Shown: positions 25,005 to 35,051 of the stretch, one piece after another
Layout: each line of letters starts with the position of its first letter
Position numbering within the stretch: position 1 is the first letter of the stretch
Assembly: GCA_020847395.1 (NCBI GenBank)
Contig: JADLCD010000108.1
Coordinates: forward strand, 1-43,148
Direction: 5' to 3'
Origin: Chitinophagaceae bacterium
GTDB lineage: Bacteria; Bacteroidota; Bacteroidia; Chitinophagales; Chitinophagaceae
Length of the DNA stretch: 43,148 nucleotides
Made by a program: the position numbers and the translations under genes
Notes under the pieces: model-generated
What the model saw: only the letters and a program-made list of their open reading frames with translations
Database searches by the model: none
Told to the model about the DNA's origin: nothing

Positions 25005-26354
25005 ATGATTACAGAGCACCAGGAACTGTTGGCCGGTTGGGGCAATTACCCCGCAACAAAAGCATTAGTGACTAATCCCCGTTCTGAAAAAGAATGGAAG
25101 GAAATAGTAAGCAATGGAAATATTATACCCCGTGGGTTGGGAAGAAGTTATGGCGACCAGGCCATCAACGATAATAAGCATGTTGCCATCAGCACGCGCA
25201 TGAATCATTTTCTTGGCTGGGATGAGGCTTCAGGTATATTGGAATGTGAAGCAGGCGCAAGCCTTGAAGAAATCATTACCGCCTTCGCGCCGCGCGGATG
25301 GCTACCCATGATTTGCCCGGGTACAAAATTTGTAACCATTGGTGGCGCTATCGCAAATGATATTCATGGTAAAGCACATCATGCGGATGGTTCATTTATC
25401 AACTGTGTAATATCTTTTACAATTTTACTGGCAGATGGAAATATAGTTACCGCATCAAGAGACGAAAATGCGGATTTGTTTATCGCCAACTTTGGCGGCC
25501 TTGGTTTACTCGGTGCTATACTAACGGCAAAGATCAGGCTAAGAAAGATTGAGACAACATATTTCAGGCAAAAATCCATCAAGGTTAAAAACCTTGAAGA
25601 AATGCTTGAAGCTGTAGATAAATATAAAGACTATAATTACTCAGTTGCCTGGATTGACGCTATGGCTACAGGCAATCAATTGGGCAGGGGCGTTTTAACC
25701 GTTGGTGAGTCTGCAAAATTGAGCGAACTCACCCCTGAACTTCAAAAAGACCCTTTAAAGATTCACAAGATTTCTAAACTGAGTGTTCCTTTCTTTTTAC
25801 CGGCATTTGTGCTGAATAATTTTACTGTACGTATACTCAATGCATTAATTTCCTTTGTACAAAATTCACCAAAGGAGTTTGTTCATTATGAGAAATTTTT
25901 CTTCCCCCTTGATATGATTAATAACTGGAACAGGGGTTACGGCAAAAGAGGTTTTATTCAATACCAGTTTGTAATACCGGAAAAAGGAGGCGCTGAAACG
26001 CTGAAAAAAATTCTGGAGATGATTGCCCATAGCGGTTGCACACCGTTTCTGAATGTATTTAAAAAAATGGGAGATGGTCAGGGTATATTGTCATTTCCTT
26101 TTAACGGTTATACGCTTGCGATAGATTTTCCGGTAACAAAAGGATTAAAGCCTTTCACCCAAAAACTTGATGAAGTAGTGTTAAATGCCGGTGGCAGATT
26201 ATACCTCGGTAAAGATTCAATGCTGGATAAGGATATATTTCAAAAGATGTATCCGCAATACAAAGAGTGGATTGCCATTAAAACAAAGTACGACCCGAAG
26301 AATATTTTCACTTCGGATATTTCGAGGAGATTGGGGCTGGAAGCGTTAATTTGA
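25005..26354 (+). CDS. DprE1-like FAD-linked oxidoreductase
   Basis: A 449-aa FAD-linked (VAO/PCMH-type) oxidase. The FAD-binding region shows PRGLGRSYGDQ, then CPGTKFVTIGGAIANDIHGK followed by AHHADGSF, which closely resembles decaprenylphosphoryl-ribose oxidase DprE1 (including the His of HGKxHH). The C-terminal KYDPKNIFTSDISRRLGL also matches that family. DprE1 acts with the reductase DprE2 to epimerise polyprenyl-phospho-ribose to arabinose; no DprE2 is next to it here, so the substrate could be another polyprenyl sugar or aldonolactone. The ATG at 25005 was chosen; the upstream TTG lies in a promoter box. It is co-oriented with, and 57 bp from, the glycerate kinase. Confidence 0.85.
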   Translation: MITEHQELLAGWGNYPATKALVTNPRSEKEWKEIVSNGNIIPRGLGRSYGDQAINDNKHVAISTRMNHFLGWDEASGILECEAGASLEEIITAFAPRGWLPMICPGTKFVTIGGAIANDIHGKAHHADGSFINCVISFTILLADGNIVTASRDENADLFIANFGGLGLLGAILTAKIRLRKIETTYFRQKSIKVKNLEEMLEAVDKYKDYNYSVAWIDAMATGNQLGRGVLTVGESAKLSELTPELQKDPLKIHKISKLSVPFFLPAFVLNNFTVRILNALISFVQNSPKEFVHYEKFFFPLDMINNWNRGYGKRGFIQYQFVIPEKGGAETLKKILEMIAHSGCTPFLNVFKKMGDGQGILSFPFNGYTLAIDFPVTKGLKPFTQKLDEVVLNAGGRLYLGKDSMLDKDIFQKMYPQYKEWIAIKTKYDPKNIFTSDISRRLGLEALI

Positions 26355-26410
26355 AAATTTGTTAATTTGAAAATTTGAAAATGTAGAAACCCACGCTGGG
26401 AATTATTCAA

Positions 26411-26530
26411 TTGTTGAAATGGAAGATATAAAGCCTGGTTATATTCTGCTGTACCGTCTTTCTCTGCAAGGAGAAGGATAAGAGGATGAGGCTTGTTGAA
26501 ATGGAAGATATAAAGTTTGAATATATTCTT
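26411..26530. repeat. Direct repeat pair, 38 bp, 82 bp apart
   Basis: The copies at 26411-26448 and 26493-26530 share TTGTTGAAATGGAAGATATA plus AAG exactly, then TATATTCT after a variable 6 nt. They lie in the short gap between the convergent DprE1-like and DUF4249 genes. No gene is present between them. Confidence 0.75.
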
Positions 26531-26545
26531 TTGCAACGCCCCTTC

Positions 26546-27469
26546 CTACTTCACCACAATTGTCTTCCTGCTTACACTAAACCCACTGAAGCATCCTACC
26601 ACATCATCACCTGTTATAGTATTATCCAATACTACAGGAGTAGAAAAAGGACCGGCATTATCTTTTGCTTTATTAAAACTGTTCCAGAAATTATATACAC
26701 TGCGCTCAACACTTACGAGGTAATAATCTACTTTTTCCTGAATAGCAAAATCAGCGGAAACAACAACGCTGAGGTATTGCCCATTGATAAGGTCGTCTGT
26801 CGCATTTATAAACCTGCTTGAACGCAATCCACCCCAACCAAAATTATTTCTGTTATCATCACTGCGCGAATAAACCAGTTGGGCATTACCAAGACTATCC
26901 GGATCTTTATAATGCAATGTAACCATAGCACGCTCTTCATTTTTGTCCGCATCAATAAAATGATTCTCACTCGATAAATCATCTAAGCTCACCGGAACCG
27001 GAAGATAGGTAACCGCAGTATAGTTATTCCCATCCACCTCAATTTTCAAGGAATAATATTTTCCGGGTTTGCCTAATAACGCGTTGGAACTATCAGTTGC
27101 CAACCGTTCATCAAAATAAATACCGTTTGAAATGCTGCGGGAGCTGATATTTATAGTGGAGATATTTCTTTCGCGCAATACTACAGCATTATCATCATCC
27201 CATGCTATGCTGTTATCGGGCTGTACTATTCCTTCGGTTACTGTAACTTTTGCTCCTGAAACAGGCAAATTTTTCAATGTAGTGGAATAATAATCCTGGC
27301 TCCTGCTCAGTACAACATAATTATATTCCCGCATGGCATTATTGATATATCCTTCCACCACCAGCATTGGTTTGTTGGGTTTTAATTCAATATCAAAATC
27401 ACGTTCGCAGGATGTGAAATAAAACTGCGACACCATAATCATCACTATATAAAATATCTTCCTCATCAT
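26546..27469 (-). CDS. DUF4249 outer-membrane-associated lipoprotein
   Basis: A 307-aa lipoprotein with a signal peptide and lipobox YFTSC. The DUF4249 pattern is clear: FDIELKPNKPMLVVEGYINN, then SQDYY and PVSGAKVTVTEG, and later YYSLKIEVDGNNYTAVTYLPVPV. DUF4249 proteins regularly pair with a TonB-dependent receptor and are thought to be surface-exposed accessory lipoproteins; their ligand is unknown. The ATG at 27467-27469 is separated from the receptor stop by one base, so the genes are tightly coupled. The longer open frame back to 27553 overlaps the receptor and was rejected as the start. Confidence 0.88.
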   Translation of the reverse strand: MMRKIFYIVMIMVSQFYFTSCERDFDIELKPNKPMLVVEGYINNAMREYNYVVLSRSQDYYSTTLKNLPVSGAKVTVTEGIVQPDNSIAWDDDNAVVLRERNISTINISSRSISNGIYFDERLATDSSNALLGKPGKYYSLKIEVDGNNYTAVTYLPVPVSLDDLSSENHFIDADKNEERAMVTLHYKDPDSLGNAQLVYSRSDDNRNNFGWGGLRSSRFINATDDLINGQYLSVVVSADFAIQEKVDYYLVSVERSVYNFWNSFNKAKDNAGPFSTPVVLDNTITGDDVVGCFSGFSVSRKTIVVK

Positions 27470-27470
27470 T

Positions 27471-29828
27471 TTAAAACTTAAAATTCCAGGTAACAGAAGG
27501 CACAACAGGAAACAGAAAAACTTTTTTTCCTTTAATGGTTTTCTCTTCCTCATCTACTGTCATATAAATAAAATATGGGTTATACCGGTTATACACATTA
27601 TACACGCTGAAATTCCAACTGCTCCTGAACTGCTTTGTACTATTTGGTTTTGGTGTATAGATAAATGATATATCCATCCGGTGATAAGCCGGCATCCTGT
27701 AATCATTTATTTTATCATATTGATTGATGTTGGTAAACATCACTTCATTTTTTTCCGCATTTCGCCCGATATTATACGCAAACCTTCCTGTTGGCATTGT
27801 TACGGCATTACCGGTTCCGTATACAAACACAGCAGACGTTTCCCATTTTTTTCCTAAAGGATAATTTGCCACTATACTCAAATCATGTGTTCTGTCGTAG
27901 CGATAAGGAAAAGTTTTTCCTTCATTCATGTCAGGAAATTTTCGCTCTGCCCTGCTGAGTGTATAACCAATCCAGCCTGTAAGTTTACCTGTTTTCTTCT
28001 GCAGAAAAAATTCAATGCCATAGGCCTTGCCGGCGCCGAAAATCATTTCATTTTCTATATTCTGATTCAGCAATAGCCGGGCTCCGGGTTTAAACTCCAG
28101 TTGATTGCTCATCGTTTTATAATATGCTTCCACGCTCAGTTCATAACTGCCGTTTTTCAACTCTTTAAAATAGCCCGCCGCTACCTGCTGTGCGTTACCG
28201 GGTTTAATGAGTTTACTTGCCGGCGTCCACAAATCACTGGGGAAAGTTGCTGCACTGGTGGTAGCAAGATGAAGGTATTGTATAGTGCGTGCATAAGACA
28301 ATCTCAAACTCGCATCATTACCTAGCTTGTATAATGCGCTTATGCGTGGCTCGGGATAGTGATACTTCGCAATGCTTTCGCCTTTTTCATACTGCTGTGT
28401 TTCGCCTGTTGGCACGCCTGATGCGGTATATATTTTTTGCTCAGTTGGTCCAACCTGGTTAAAATAACTGTAACGTATACCCGCAATTATATTTAAAGAA
28501 GAAGTGATATTGATATCTGTACTCAGATAGGCAGCAGCCTCCCTTGCATGCCGGTCGCTTATCTGCGATTTAAATTCCTGCATACCGGAATTGGATGCGC
28601 CTGCGCCTGGTTTGAAATTATGCCAGATATACTGTAATCCCCATTTCCATTTTAACCATGTATTAGATGAATAAGTCCAATCGTTTTTAACCTGGTAATC
28701 ACTCAATCCTGAACTGAAAATAAACCCGGAAGCGCCAAAATTTATCCGGCTGTCTATGTTGAAATTATTATAGATAAGCGAAAGTTCCTGTTTCAGATTA
28801 GCATTGAGTTGCTGTTTCCAGCTCAGCCCTGTAATAGCATTTCCCCACACAACATCAAACATTCTTTCTTTACCTATATCTTCTTTATTTACATAGGTAA
28901 ACTTATCGCTGCCTTTATAAAAAGTAAAGTTGATATTATTGTTGCTGTTGATGTAAAAATTAGCTTTTGCATTTATATCATAAAAATAATAGCCGTTATT
29001 GCCGATACTGTCTTTTACAAAAGTTTTAGCCAGCTGATCAACATATGTTCGCCTTGCACTGATAATAAACGATGATTTGCCTTTTACCAATGGGCCTTCG
29101 AGCGAAAGCCTTGATGAAAGTAATCCTATACCTCCGCTTGCTTTCACTGAATCTTTATTGCCATCCCTTGAATTAACAGTAATTACGCTGCTTAATCTAC
29201 CGCCATACTCTGCGGGTATTCCGCCTTTTATTACTTCTACGCTTTTAACAGCTTCACCATTAAACACGCTAAAAAAACCAAGCAGGTGATTAGGATTATA
29301 TACGGTAATGCCATCCAGCAAAACAAGATTCTGATCCGGTCCTCCTCCCCTTACATAAATACCTGCGCTTGCATCTCCTCCGCTTTTTATGCCGGGCAAT
29401 AATGTTATTGTTTTTAATGGATCTATCTCACCTAAAATAACAGGTATTTTTTTTAATTGTGTTATGCCTATTACCTGCGTGCTCATTTGATTGCGATGAA
29501 CAGTACGGTTTGCTGTAACCATCACACCCTGCAATACTTTATCTTTTGCATTGAGCTTTACTGAAAGTATTGTATCAGCCATAAGGTTTACTGCAAACTC
29601 AATGGAATGATAACCGACTGCGCTTATTTTTATTTTATATTTTCCCTGTTCAAGCAGGCTGATAAATACGCTTGATGAATCAACTACAATAAGTTTTTTA
29701 TTAATGCTAAGCGTTGTATTTGGTTGAAGAATATTTGCAGAATCAGTTACGTGAACGGTAAGCCAGTATTGCTGAGCGGATACAGTTTGCCCGGTAAGCA
29801 ATGCACATACAATAAGTATTGTTCTCAT
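27471..29828 (-). CDS. TonB-dependent receptor with N-terminal carboxypeptidase-like domain
   Basis: A 785-aa outer-membrane active transporter. The signal peptide (RTILIVCALLTGQTVSA) is followed by a regulatory-like beta domain (~residues 22-105), then the plug (STQVIGITQLKKIPVILGE ... GIYVRGGGPDQNLVLLDG ... VKSVEVIKGGIPAEYGGRLS) and a ~22-strand barrel ending in the Phe-terminated strand VPSVTWNFKF. It lacks the SusC-type STN domain, so there is no sign of sigma/anti-sigma control. Either ATG 29828 or 29840 could be the start; 29828 leaves a cleaner signal peptide. Substrate unknown. It is the first gene of a pair with DUF4249. Confidence 0.93.
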   Translation of the reverse strand: MRTILIVCALLTGQTVSAQQYWLTVHVTDSANILQPNTTLSINKKLIVVDSSSVFISLLEQGKYKIKISAVGYHSIEFAVNLMADTILSVKLNAKDKVLQGVMVTANRTVHRNQMSTQVIGITQLKKIPVILGEIDPLKTITLLPGIKSGGDASAGIYVRGGGPDQNLVLLDGITVYNPNHLLGFFSVFNGEAVKSVEVIKGGIPAEYGGRLSSVITVNSRDGNKDSVKASGGIGLLSSRLSLEGPLVKGKSSFIISARRTYVDQLAKTFVKDSIGNNGYYFYDINAKANFYINSNNNINFTFYKGSDKFTYVNKEDIGKERMFDVVWGNAITGLSWKQQLNANLKQELSLIYNNFNIDSRINFGASGFIFSSGLSDYQVKNDWTYSSNTWLKWKWGLQYIWHNFKPGAGASNSGMQEFKSQISDRHAREAAAYLSTDINITSSLNIIAGIRYSYFNQVGPTEQKIYTASGVPTGETQQYEKGESIAKYHYPEPRISALYKLGNDASLRLSYARTIQYLHLATTSAATFPSDLWTPASKLIKPGNAQQVAAGYFKELKNGSYELSVEAYYKTMSNQLEFKPGARLLLNQNIENEMIFGAGKAYGIEFFLQKKTGKLTGWIGYTLSRAERKFPDMNEGKTFPYRYDRTHDLSIVANYPLGKKWETSAVFVYGTGNAVTMPTGRFAYNIGRNAEKNEVMFTNINQYDKINDYRMPAYHRMDISFIYTPKPNSTKQFRSSWNFSVYNVYNRYNPYFIYMTVDEEEKTIKGKKVFLFPVVPSVTWNFKF

Positions 29829-30012
29829 AAGCCGGGACATAGTTCAGGGATAATTTTTGGGAGAATTCTAAAGTAAGTAATATTCCCAAGAAAAAACCCG
29901 TTGAGGCAGGAAATCCGTTAAAAATTTGAGATAAGTTAACCCGGAAAACACAATAACGATCAAAGAAAGGAGTGGCAAAAAATTTACAGGTTTAAGGCTG
30001 ATTAAAATAACA

Positions 30013-33000
30013 TTATTTAGTATGTAAAGAAAACACCCGGAGCGAATCATTATTGACAGCAACAAGCAGGCGCTTTGTTTTATCAGGCATTGTAATCAAC
30101 GCCATATCTTTAACATCACCATCTACTATAAAACCGCTTTTTACCGGCAGAATCGCAGTAAATGTATTTGAACCATTACCCTGCAAAAAACATCCGTAAG
30201 AAGCGTCATATCGTCCATGCATTACCTCTGCCTGGTATTCATTACCGGCAAGTAAAATATCGGTATGTCCATCGTTATTCACATCATCACAGATAATTGC
30301 ATTTACCGGGGCAAACTGCGCCTGCACCGGTAATGGATGCTTTTCAAATGTACCATTGCCTTTGTTTTCAAAATAGCAGGTTCTGGTCTCATCACAAAAC
30401 AAAGGAAGCATACCATCTTTTGTTTTGCCTTTAAAAATTTCTTCAAACCCTGCATGAGCATAATTTTCATGCAAAAGAAATTGTTTCTTTATAGCCGGTA
30501 CCTGGTCTGAAAGCTGGCTTCTGCTGATAGCAGGGCGGGAATATTTTTTACCATCCTTTGCTTTAATATAATAAAAAAGCACCGGATCTATACTACCGTT
30601 TCCATCAATATCGGAGGCATATAATTCCATGGGTTCGTTTGTGCTTACCCGGTAGTTGCAATTTAACCCGAGATTTCCTGCTACCAGGTCAACATCACCA
30701 TCTTTATCCATATCTGCCGCGGCAATACTCCGCCACATACCGTTCATTTGTGTAAGACCTGTTGCCGCAGTGGTTTCTACCAGTTTCCCGTTATCATTTC
30801 TGAAAAAGCACAACGGCATCCATTCGCCTGCAATGATGAGATCAGGTTTTTTATCATTATCAAAATCAACGCTGACCGCAGCGGTTACCATGCCAATATT
30901 TTTCAGGGCAGGGCAAACCGTATCTGTTACCTCTGTAAATATCCCATTGTTATTTTGCAGCAGGTAGCTATCGGGCGGCATCGGGTATTTTTGAGAAACC
31001 CTCCCTCCTATAAATACATCCAGGTCGCCATCTCCATCGTAATCAAAAGTTACCACCGCCCCGGCTATAGTTCTTACTGAACCGGGAATAGCACGGCGCT
31101 GCAACTGAAAATTTCCTTTACCATCATTAAGATACAAGCGTGGCTTATAATATTCCGAATGCGGATCATATTGCACATCACCACTGGTTACTAAAAGGTC
31201 TGCATCGCCATCGTTATCTGCATCAAACAAAATACAATCCATGTCTTCTTCAAACTTGATACTATCAGTAAGATTTTGAGAAATGAAAACTTGTGCAGGC
31301 CGTTGTGTAAATATCTGCCCTGAAAAATTAAACGCCCCTCCCACAAAAAAATCAGTTTTACCATCATTATTAATATCACCTGTAGCAATGTATGGACCTA
31401 ACTGGGAATACTTTTGTGGTAACAGGCGTTGCATGCCAAAATCGTTAAATACATTTTCATGATGCAGGTATGATATGCCGGACGAAGCAGTGACATCTGA
31501 AAATAATAAAGCAGGAGCAACTGCGGAAGATGCCATGTCCGCAGCATTATGCCAATCAAGCACAAGCACTGTATCAGCGTTTATATTATGCAATAATTGT
31601 TTTTTACCATCGGGCCAGGTTACAGCTACACTATCAGCGCTGTTGTTTTTTCCAAGTCCAAAAATTAACCTGTTATCAACTGAAGAAAAATATCCTCTTA
31701 CAGGATTCTGTTCCTGCATTTGTACCGCATCTTTATTATATACACATATTTTGGCGCCCAACCCGTGTTTGTTTAAAGTATCTCCCTTAAGTATAATGCT
31801 TAAAAAATGAGGCGTTGTATCTGCAACTGATTGCCGTGCATTGTTGATATATACAAAAGCCGGTTTATCAATATTATTAATTACAAGATCAAGATCACCA
31901 TCATTATCAAGGTCTGCATATGCTGCACCATTAGACATGGAGCGTTCATTTATTCCGGCAGCTTCAGATTCGTTGTTGAAGCGAAGATCGTGTGTGTTAA
32001 TAAATAAATAGTTAGGCAGGTTAACATGTTCAAGAGAAGAAAGCTTTTTCCTGATGGCTTTTTGTTGTTCTTCTTTTGTCATATTGTTGCTGCTGAATAC
32101 CGACTGACTGAATTCGAGGAAATCCGCGTTAATAAAATCCCTGCCAATACCGTTGGTAATGTGCATATCTTTCCAGCCATCATTATCAAAATCTGCAAGT
32201 AATACGCTCCAGCTCCAGTCCGTAGCTTCTATACCTGCCAGCTCACCTATTTCACTAAAAAATGGAATACTGGTATCTCCTGATTGCCTGTTACCATTAT
32301 TAAGCTGTAACATATTTCTCATAAACTGGGGCTCATATCCCATAGAACGCTCAGCCATATAGCGCTCATAATTCATAAAAGAAAAAGAGATTTTCTTTCT
32401 TTCATTATATTCAGGAAGCATATCAAGCGAAACAATATCAGGCAGTCCGTCATTATTGATATCTGCGGCATCTGATCCCATACTGGAATAGCTTTGATGC
32501 TTCAGTGCTTTGTTAATGCAGTTTGTAAAAGTTCCATTGCGGTTATTCAACCATAATTCATCATTGGTAATAAAATCATTGGCAACATAAATATCCGGCC
32601 AGCCGTCGTTATTAAAATCACTAACCGAAACGCCCAATCCATAGCCGTCTTCTTTTATTCCGGCTTCCATTGATACATCTGTAAATATGGGATGACCCAA
32701 TTTTGCCGGATCTCCATCATTCCTGTAAAGCCTGTCGTTAGCAGGTGATCTTCCACTCCTGTCGCGGGGAAAAATACTGTTACCGTTTTTAGTGCTGAGC
32801 AAATAGTTGGTGAGATACATATCAAGGTCTCCGTCTTTGTCATAATCCAAAAAAACCGCCTGGGTAGAATACCCAGTATCGGCGAGCCCATATGCACTTG
32901 CCTCTTCTTTAAAACTCAGGTTATGCTGGTTTATGAACAGGAGATTTTTAGATCTTGTGCGAAGGTCTTTTCCAAAAACAGATACATATATATCATCGAA

Positions 33001-33378
33001 GCCATCATTATTGATATCAATGATACTTACTCCGGTGCACCACTCATTTGTTGTAAGCGCTGCCTTTTCGGTTATATCTTCAAATGTGTTATTCCCTTTG
33101 TTGATATAAAGCCTTGAACTTACCTGGTTTCCGCTAAAAAAAATATCCTGTAATCCATCATTATTAAAATCTCCTATCCCCACTCCTCCTCCCATATATC
33201 CAAACTCGTTAATGAATGAATAAGAAGAATCATTATCATGAATATCATTGCTGAAAGTAATACCCGATTCTCCGGCACTGAGTTTGGTAAATAGCGTATT
33301 ATTATTCTTATTGCCACAGGCAATATATCCTGATGCTATAAACAAAAAGAAGATGCGGTAATGACGGATAATTTTCAC
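30013..33378 (-). CDS. CRTAC1-like FG-GAP/VCBS repeat lipoprotein with ASPIC/UnbV domain
   Basis: An 1121-aa surface-type lipoprotein (lipobox GYIAC, Cys21). Many FG-GAP blades with the Ca-binding DxNxDGxxD pattern occur in two blocks, about residues 55-470 and 640-1110 (GDFNNDGLQDI, DYDKDGDLDMYL, DVNNDGHTDILLAG and others). Between them lies an ASPIC/UnbV domain near residues 545-610 (GLGAKICVYN ... VRGYFSSVDNRLIFGLG ... VTWPDGKK). Such proteins often sit beside SusC/SusD pairs in Bacteroidota and are thought to act at the cell surface; no enzymatic role is known. The start is GTG at 33378. A terminator-type hairpin separates it from susD. Confidence 0.92.
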   Translation of the reverse strand: MKIIRHYRIFFLFIASGYIACGNKNNNTLFTKLSAGESGITFSNDIHDNDSSYSFINEFGYMGGGVGIGDFNNDGLQDIFFSGNQVSSRLYINKGNNTFEDITEKAALTTNEWCTGVSIIDINNDGFDDIYVSVFGKDLRTRSKNLLFINQHNLSFKEEASAYGLADTGYSTQAVFLDYDKDGDLDMYLTNYLLSTKNGNSIFPRDRSGRSPANDRLYRNDGDPAKLGHPIFTDVSMEAGIKEDGYGLGVSVSDFNNDGWPDIYVANDFITNDELWLNNRNGTFTNCINKALKHQSYSSMGSDAADINNDGLPDIVSLDMLPEYNERKKISFSFMNYERYMAERSMGYEPQFMRNMLQLNNGNRQSGDTSIPFFSEIGELAGIEATDWSWSVLLADFDNDGWKDMHITNGIGRDFINADFLEFSQSVFSSNNMTKEEQQKAIRKKLSSLEHVNLPNYLFINTHDLRFNNESEAAGINERSMSNGAAYADLDNDGDLDLVINNIDKPAFVYINNARQSVADTTPHFLSIILKGDTLNKHGLGAKICVYNKDAVQMQEQNPVRGYFSSVDNRLIFGLGKNNSADSVAVTWPDGKKQLLHNINADTVLVLDWHNAADMASSAVAPALLFSDVTASSGISYLHHENVFNDFGMQRLLPQKYSQLGPYIATGDINNDGKTDFFVGGAFNFSGQIFTQRPAQVFISQNLTDSIKFEEDMDCILFDADNDGDADLLVTSGDVQYDPHSEYYKPRLYLNDGKGNFQLQRRAIPGSVRTIAGAVVTFDYDGDGDLDVFIGGRVSQKYPMPPDSYLLQNNNGIFTEVTDTVCPALKNIGMVTAAVSVDFDNDKKPDLIIAGEWMPLCFFRNDNGKLVETTAATGLTQMNGMWRSIAAADMDKDGDVDLVAGNLGLNCNYRVSTNEPMELYASDIDGNGSIDPVLFYYIKAKDGKKYSRPAISRSQLSDQVPAIKKQFLLHENYAHAGFEEIFKGKTKDGMLPLFCDETRTCYFENKGNGTFEKHPLPVQAQFAPVNAIICDDVNNDGHTDILLAGNEYQAEVMHGRYDASYGCFLQGNGSNTFTAILPVKSGFIVDGDVKDMALITMPDKTKRLLVAVNNDSLRVFSLHTK

Positions 33379-33433
33379 AATAATAAAATTTACGGCATAT
33401 CATCAACAGGCATTTTCAGAAGCTGGGTCTGTT

Positions 33434-33469
33434 TTAAAAAAAATAGAGGCTAAGTATAGCCTCTATTTT
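33434..33469 (-). terminator. Strong terminator hairpin after susD
   Basis: AAAATAGAGGCTA (33440-33452) and TAGCCTCTATTTT (33457-33469) form a perfect 13-bp stem with a 4-nt loop. On the minus strand the A run at 33436-33443 becomes a T-tract at the 3' side. It lies just after the susD stop and before the FG-GAP gene. Confidence 0.85.
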
Positions 33470-33487
33470 GCAGGTACCCCTGTCAAT

Positions 33488-35014
33488 CTACCTCAACATT
33501 GGGTTTGTAGATGTTTCTGAAGCAGGTATCGGAAACATATCTACCTGGCCGGATTTTGGATCGGTCATAATAGATGGAAAATATCCTTTAGCTCTCCAGC
33601 GGAGAATATCAATACTGTTTAATTCTTCTGCACCCAGCTCAACACTACGCTCATGCATAACCGCTTTTAAAGCCGCTTCTTTTGACGCTAAGGTTACCAC
33701 AGGCATATTTACACCGGGGCGGCTGCGTACTTCATTAATATAAGCCGCTGCCTGCGCAGGTGTGCCTGCTTCTGCCTCACACTCGGCCAGCATTAATAAT
33801 ACTTCAGCATAACGTATAACCCTTTGGTTTATGCCTCCCGGGTGAAAGCCTGAATTCACCCAATCATAAATATTATACTTGCGGAAAAACCTTTTCCTGG
33901 TTACGCCTTTCCTGGTTGATGTGGCAATATTCATATCAGCAGCTACCAGTGTTTTTGCACCAAGCGGAGATTGAGTAAGTATCTGGTCTCCTTCTTCAAA
34001 AATGGTAAACTTATAACGGGGGTCATTGTCTTCAAATTCATTAAGAAACCTGTCAGAAGGTATTACGTTGCCCCATGTAATACCATACTCCTGGTTGCGA
34101 ACAGTGCTTAAAGGGCTTGTAGAACCTTCTCCGTTATATCCCCAGTTAAAATTGTTATCACCTTTGTCTACAAATACTACTTCAAAAATAGATTCTGCAT
34201 TAAATTCATGTCCCGTTATAATAGTAACGCCATTATCATCCTTAACATCACCATCAAAGTTCCATTGGTAATCAGACACAAGGGAATATTTACCATATAC
34301 CTGCAATAACGCAGTTTTTGCAGCACCATAATCTCCTTTCTGCATCTGCACCCGGCCCAGCAATGCATTAGCAGCGCCACGGGTTGCCCTGCCATTATCT
34401 GACGCCCCATAACTTTCGGGCAACTTCTGCACAGCTTCTGTAAGATCTGAAATAATTAACGTGTAAATATCAGCAGCAGGAGTTTTGCCTTTAAAATCTG
34501 TTGCTGAAACAATAGGGTCAGTATATACAGGCACATCTCCCCATTGAGAAACCAGTTCAAAATAAGCCCATGCACGAAGAAATCTTGCTTCGCCAACAAG
34601 CCTGTCTCTTAATTCCGTATTGTCTGTAATATCTGGCGCCTTTGACAAAACCATATTTGCACGATTGATCATGTGGTAACAGCCTGCCCAAATATTTGTT
34701 ATAACTGAATTGGAGGGCGCAGGAGACGGTTCTTTCAGTAATTCTGCTCTCGGAGCTTCAAGCTGAGCGCCACCTGAAGCGCATTCCCCGCTTCTCATAT
34801 CGTGCGTAAAAAACCACTCGCGGCCAACAAGTTCGCCTCCTCTTAAAATAGAGTAAATAGCATTAACGCCGTTTTGCAATTCAGTTGCCGTTTTAAAATA
34901 GCTGGCAGTGGTAGGATTATTTTCATCCAACACATCAAGCTTATTGTTACATGCCATTATACAGGAACCTGCCAGCACAACCGCAATGGTATATTTTTTA
35001 AGACTTATTTTCAT
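33488..35014 (-). CDS. SusD/RagB-family nutrient-binding lipoprotein
   Basis: A 508-aa outer-membrane lipoprotein that caps the SusC transporter and binds its ligand. The lipobox is SCIMAC. The mature N-terminus LDVLDENNPTTASYFKT is the classic SusD start, TPR-like helices follow, and the C-terminal SusD block reads YAEVLLMLAECEAEAG ... AAAYINEVRSRPGV ... VMHERSVELGAE. It ends with LRWRAKGYFP and FPIPASE, as in the family. The ATG at 35014 (MKISLKKYT) was chosen over the upstream one at 35041. It follows susC by 37 bp. No glycosidase or peptidase lies in the cluster to reveal the ligand. Confidence 0.95.
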   Translation of the reverse strand: MKISLKKYTIAVVLAGSCIMACNNKLDVLDENNPTTASYFKTATELQNGVNAIYSILRGGELVGREWFFTHDMRSGECASGGAQLEAPRAELLKEPSPAPSNSVITNIWAGCYHMINRANMVLSKAPDITDNTELRDRLVGEARFLRAWAYFELVSQWGDVPVYTDPIVSATDFKGKTPAADIYTLIISDLTEAVQKLPESYGASDNGRATRGAANALLGRVQMQKGDYGAAKTALLQVYGKYSLVSDYQWNFDGDVKDDNGVTIITGHEFNAESIFEVVFVDKGDNNFNWGYNGEGSTSPLSTVRNQEYGITWGNVIPSDRFLNEFEDNDPRYKFTIFEEGDQILTQSPLGAKTLVAADMNIATSTRKGVTRKRFFRKYNIYDWVNSGFHPGGINQRVIRYAEVLLMLAECEAEAGTPAQAAAYINEVRSRPGVNMPVVTLASKEAALKAVMHERSVELGAEELNSIDILRWRAKGYFPSIMTDPKSGQVDMFPIPASETSTNPMLR

Positions 35015-35051
35015 AATATTATGTTTAGAATAACTGATCAAATTTTTGCTG

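Noticed and set aside
27470-27553. N-terminal extension of DUF4249 (MRKRKPLKEKK...)
   Set aside because: It overlaps the end of the TonB receptor gene, while the ATG at 27469 gives a proper lipoprotein signal.
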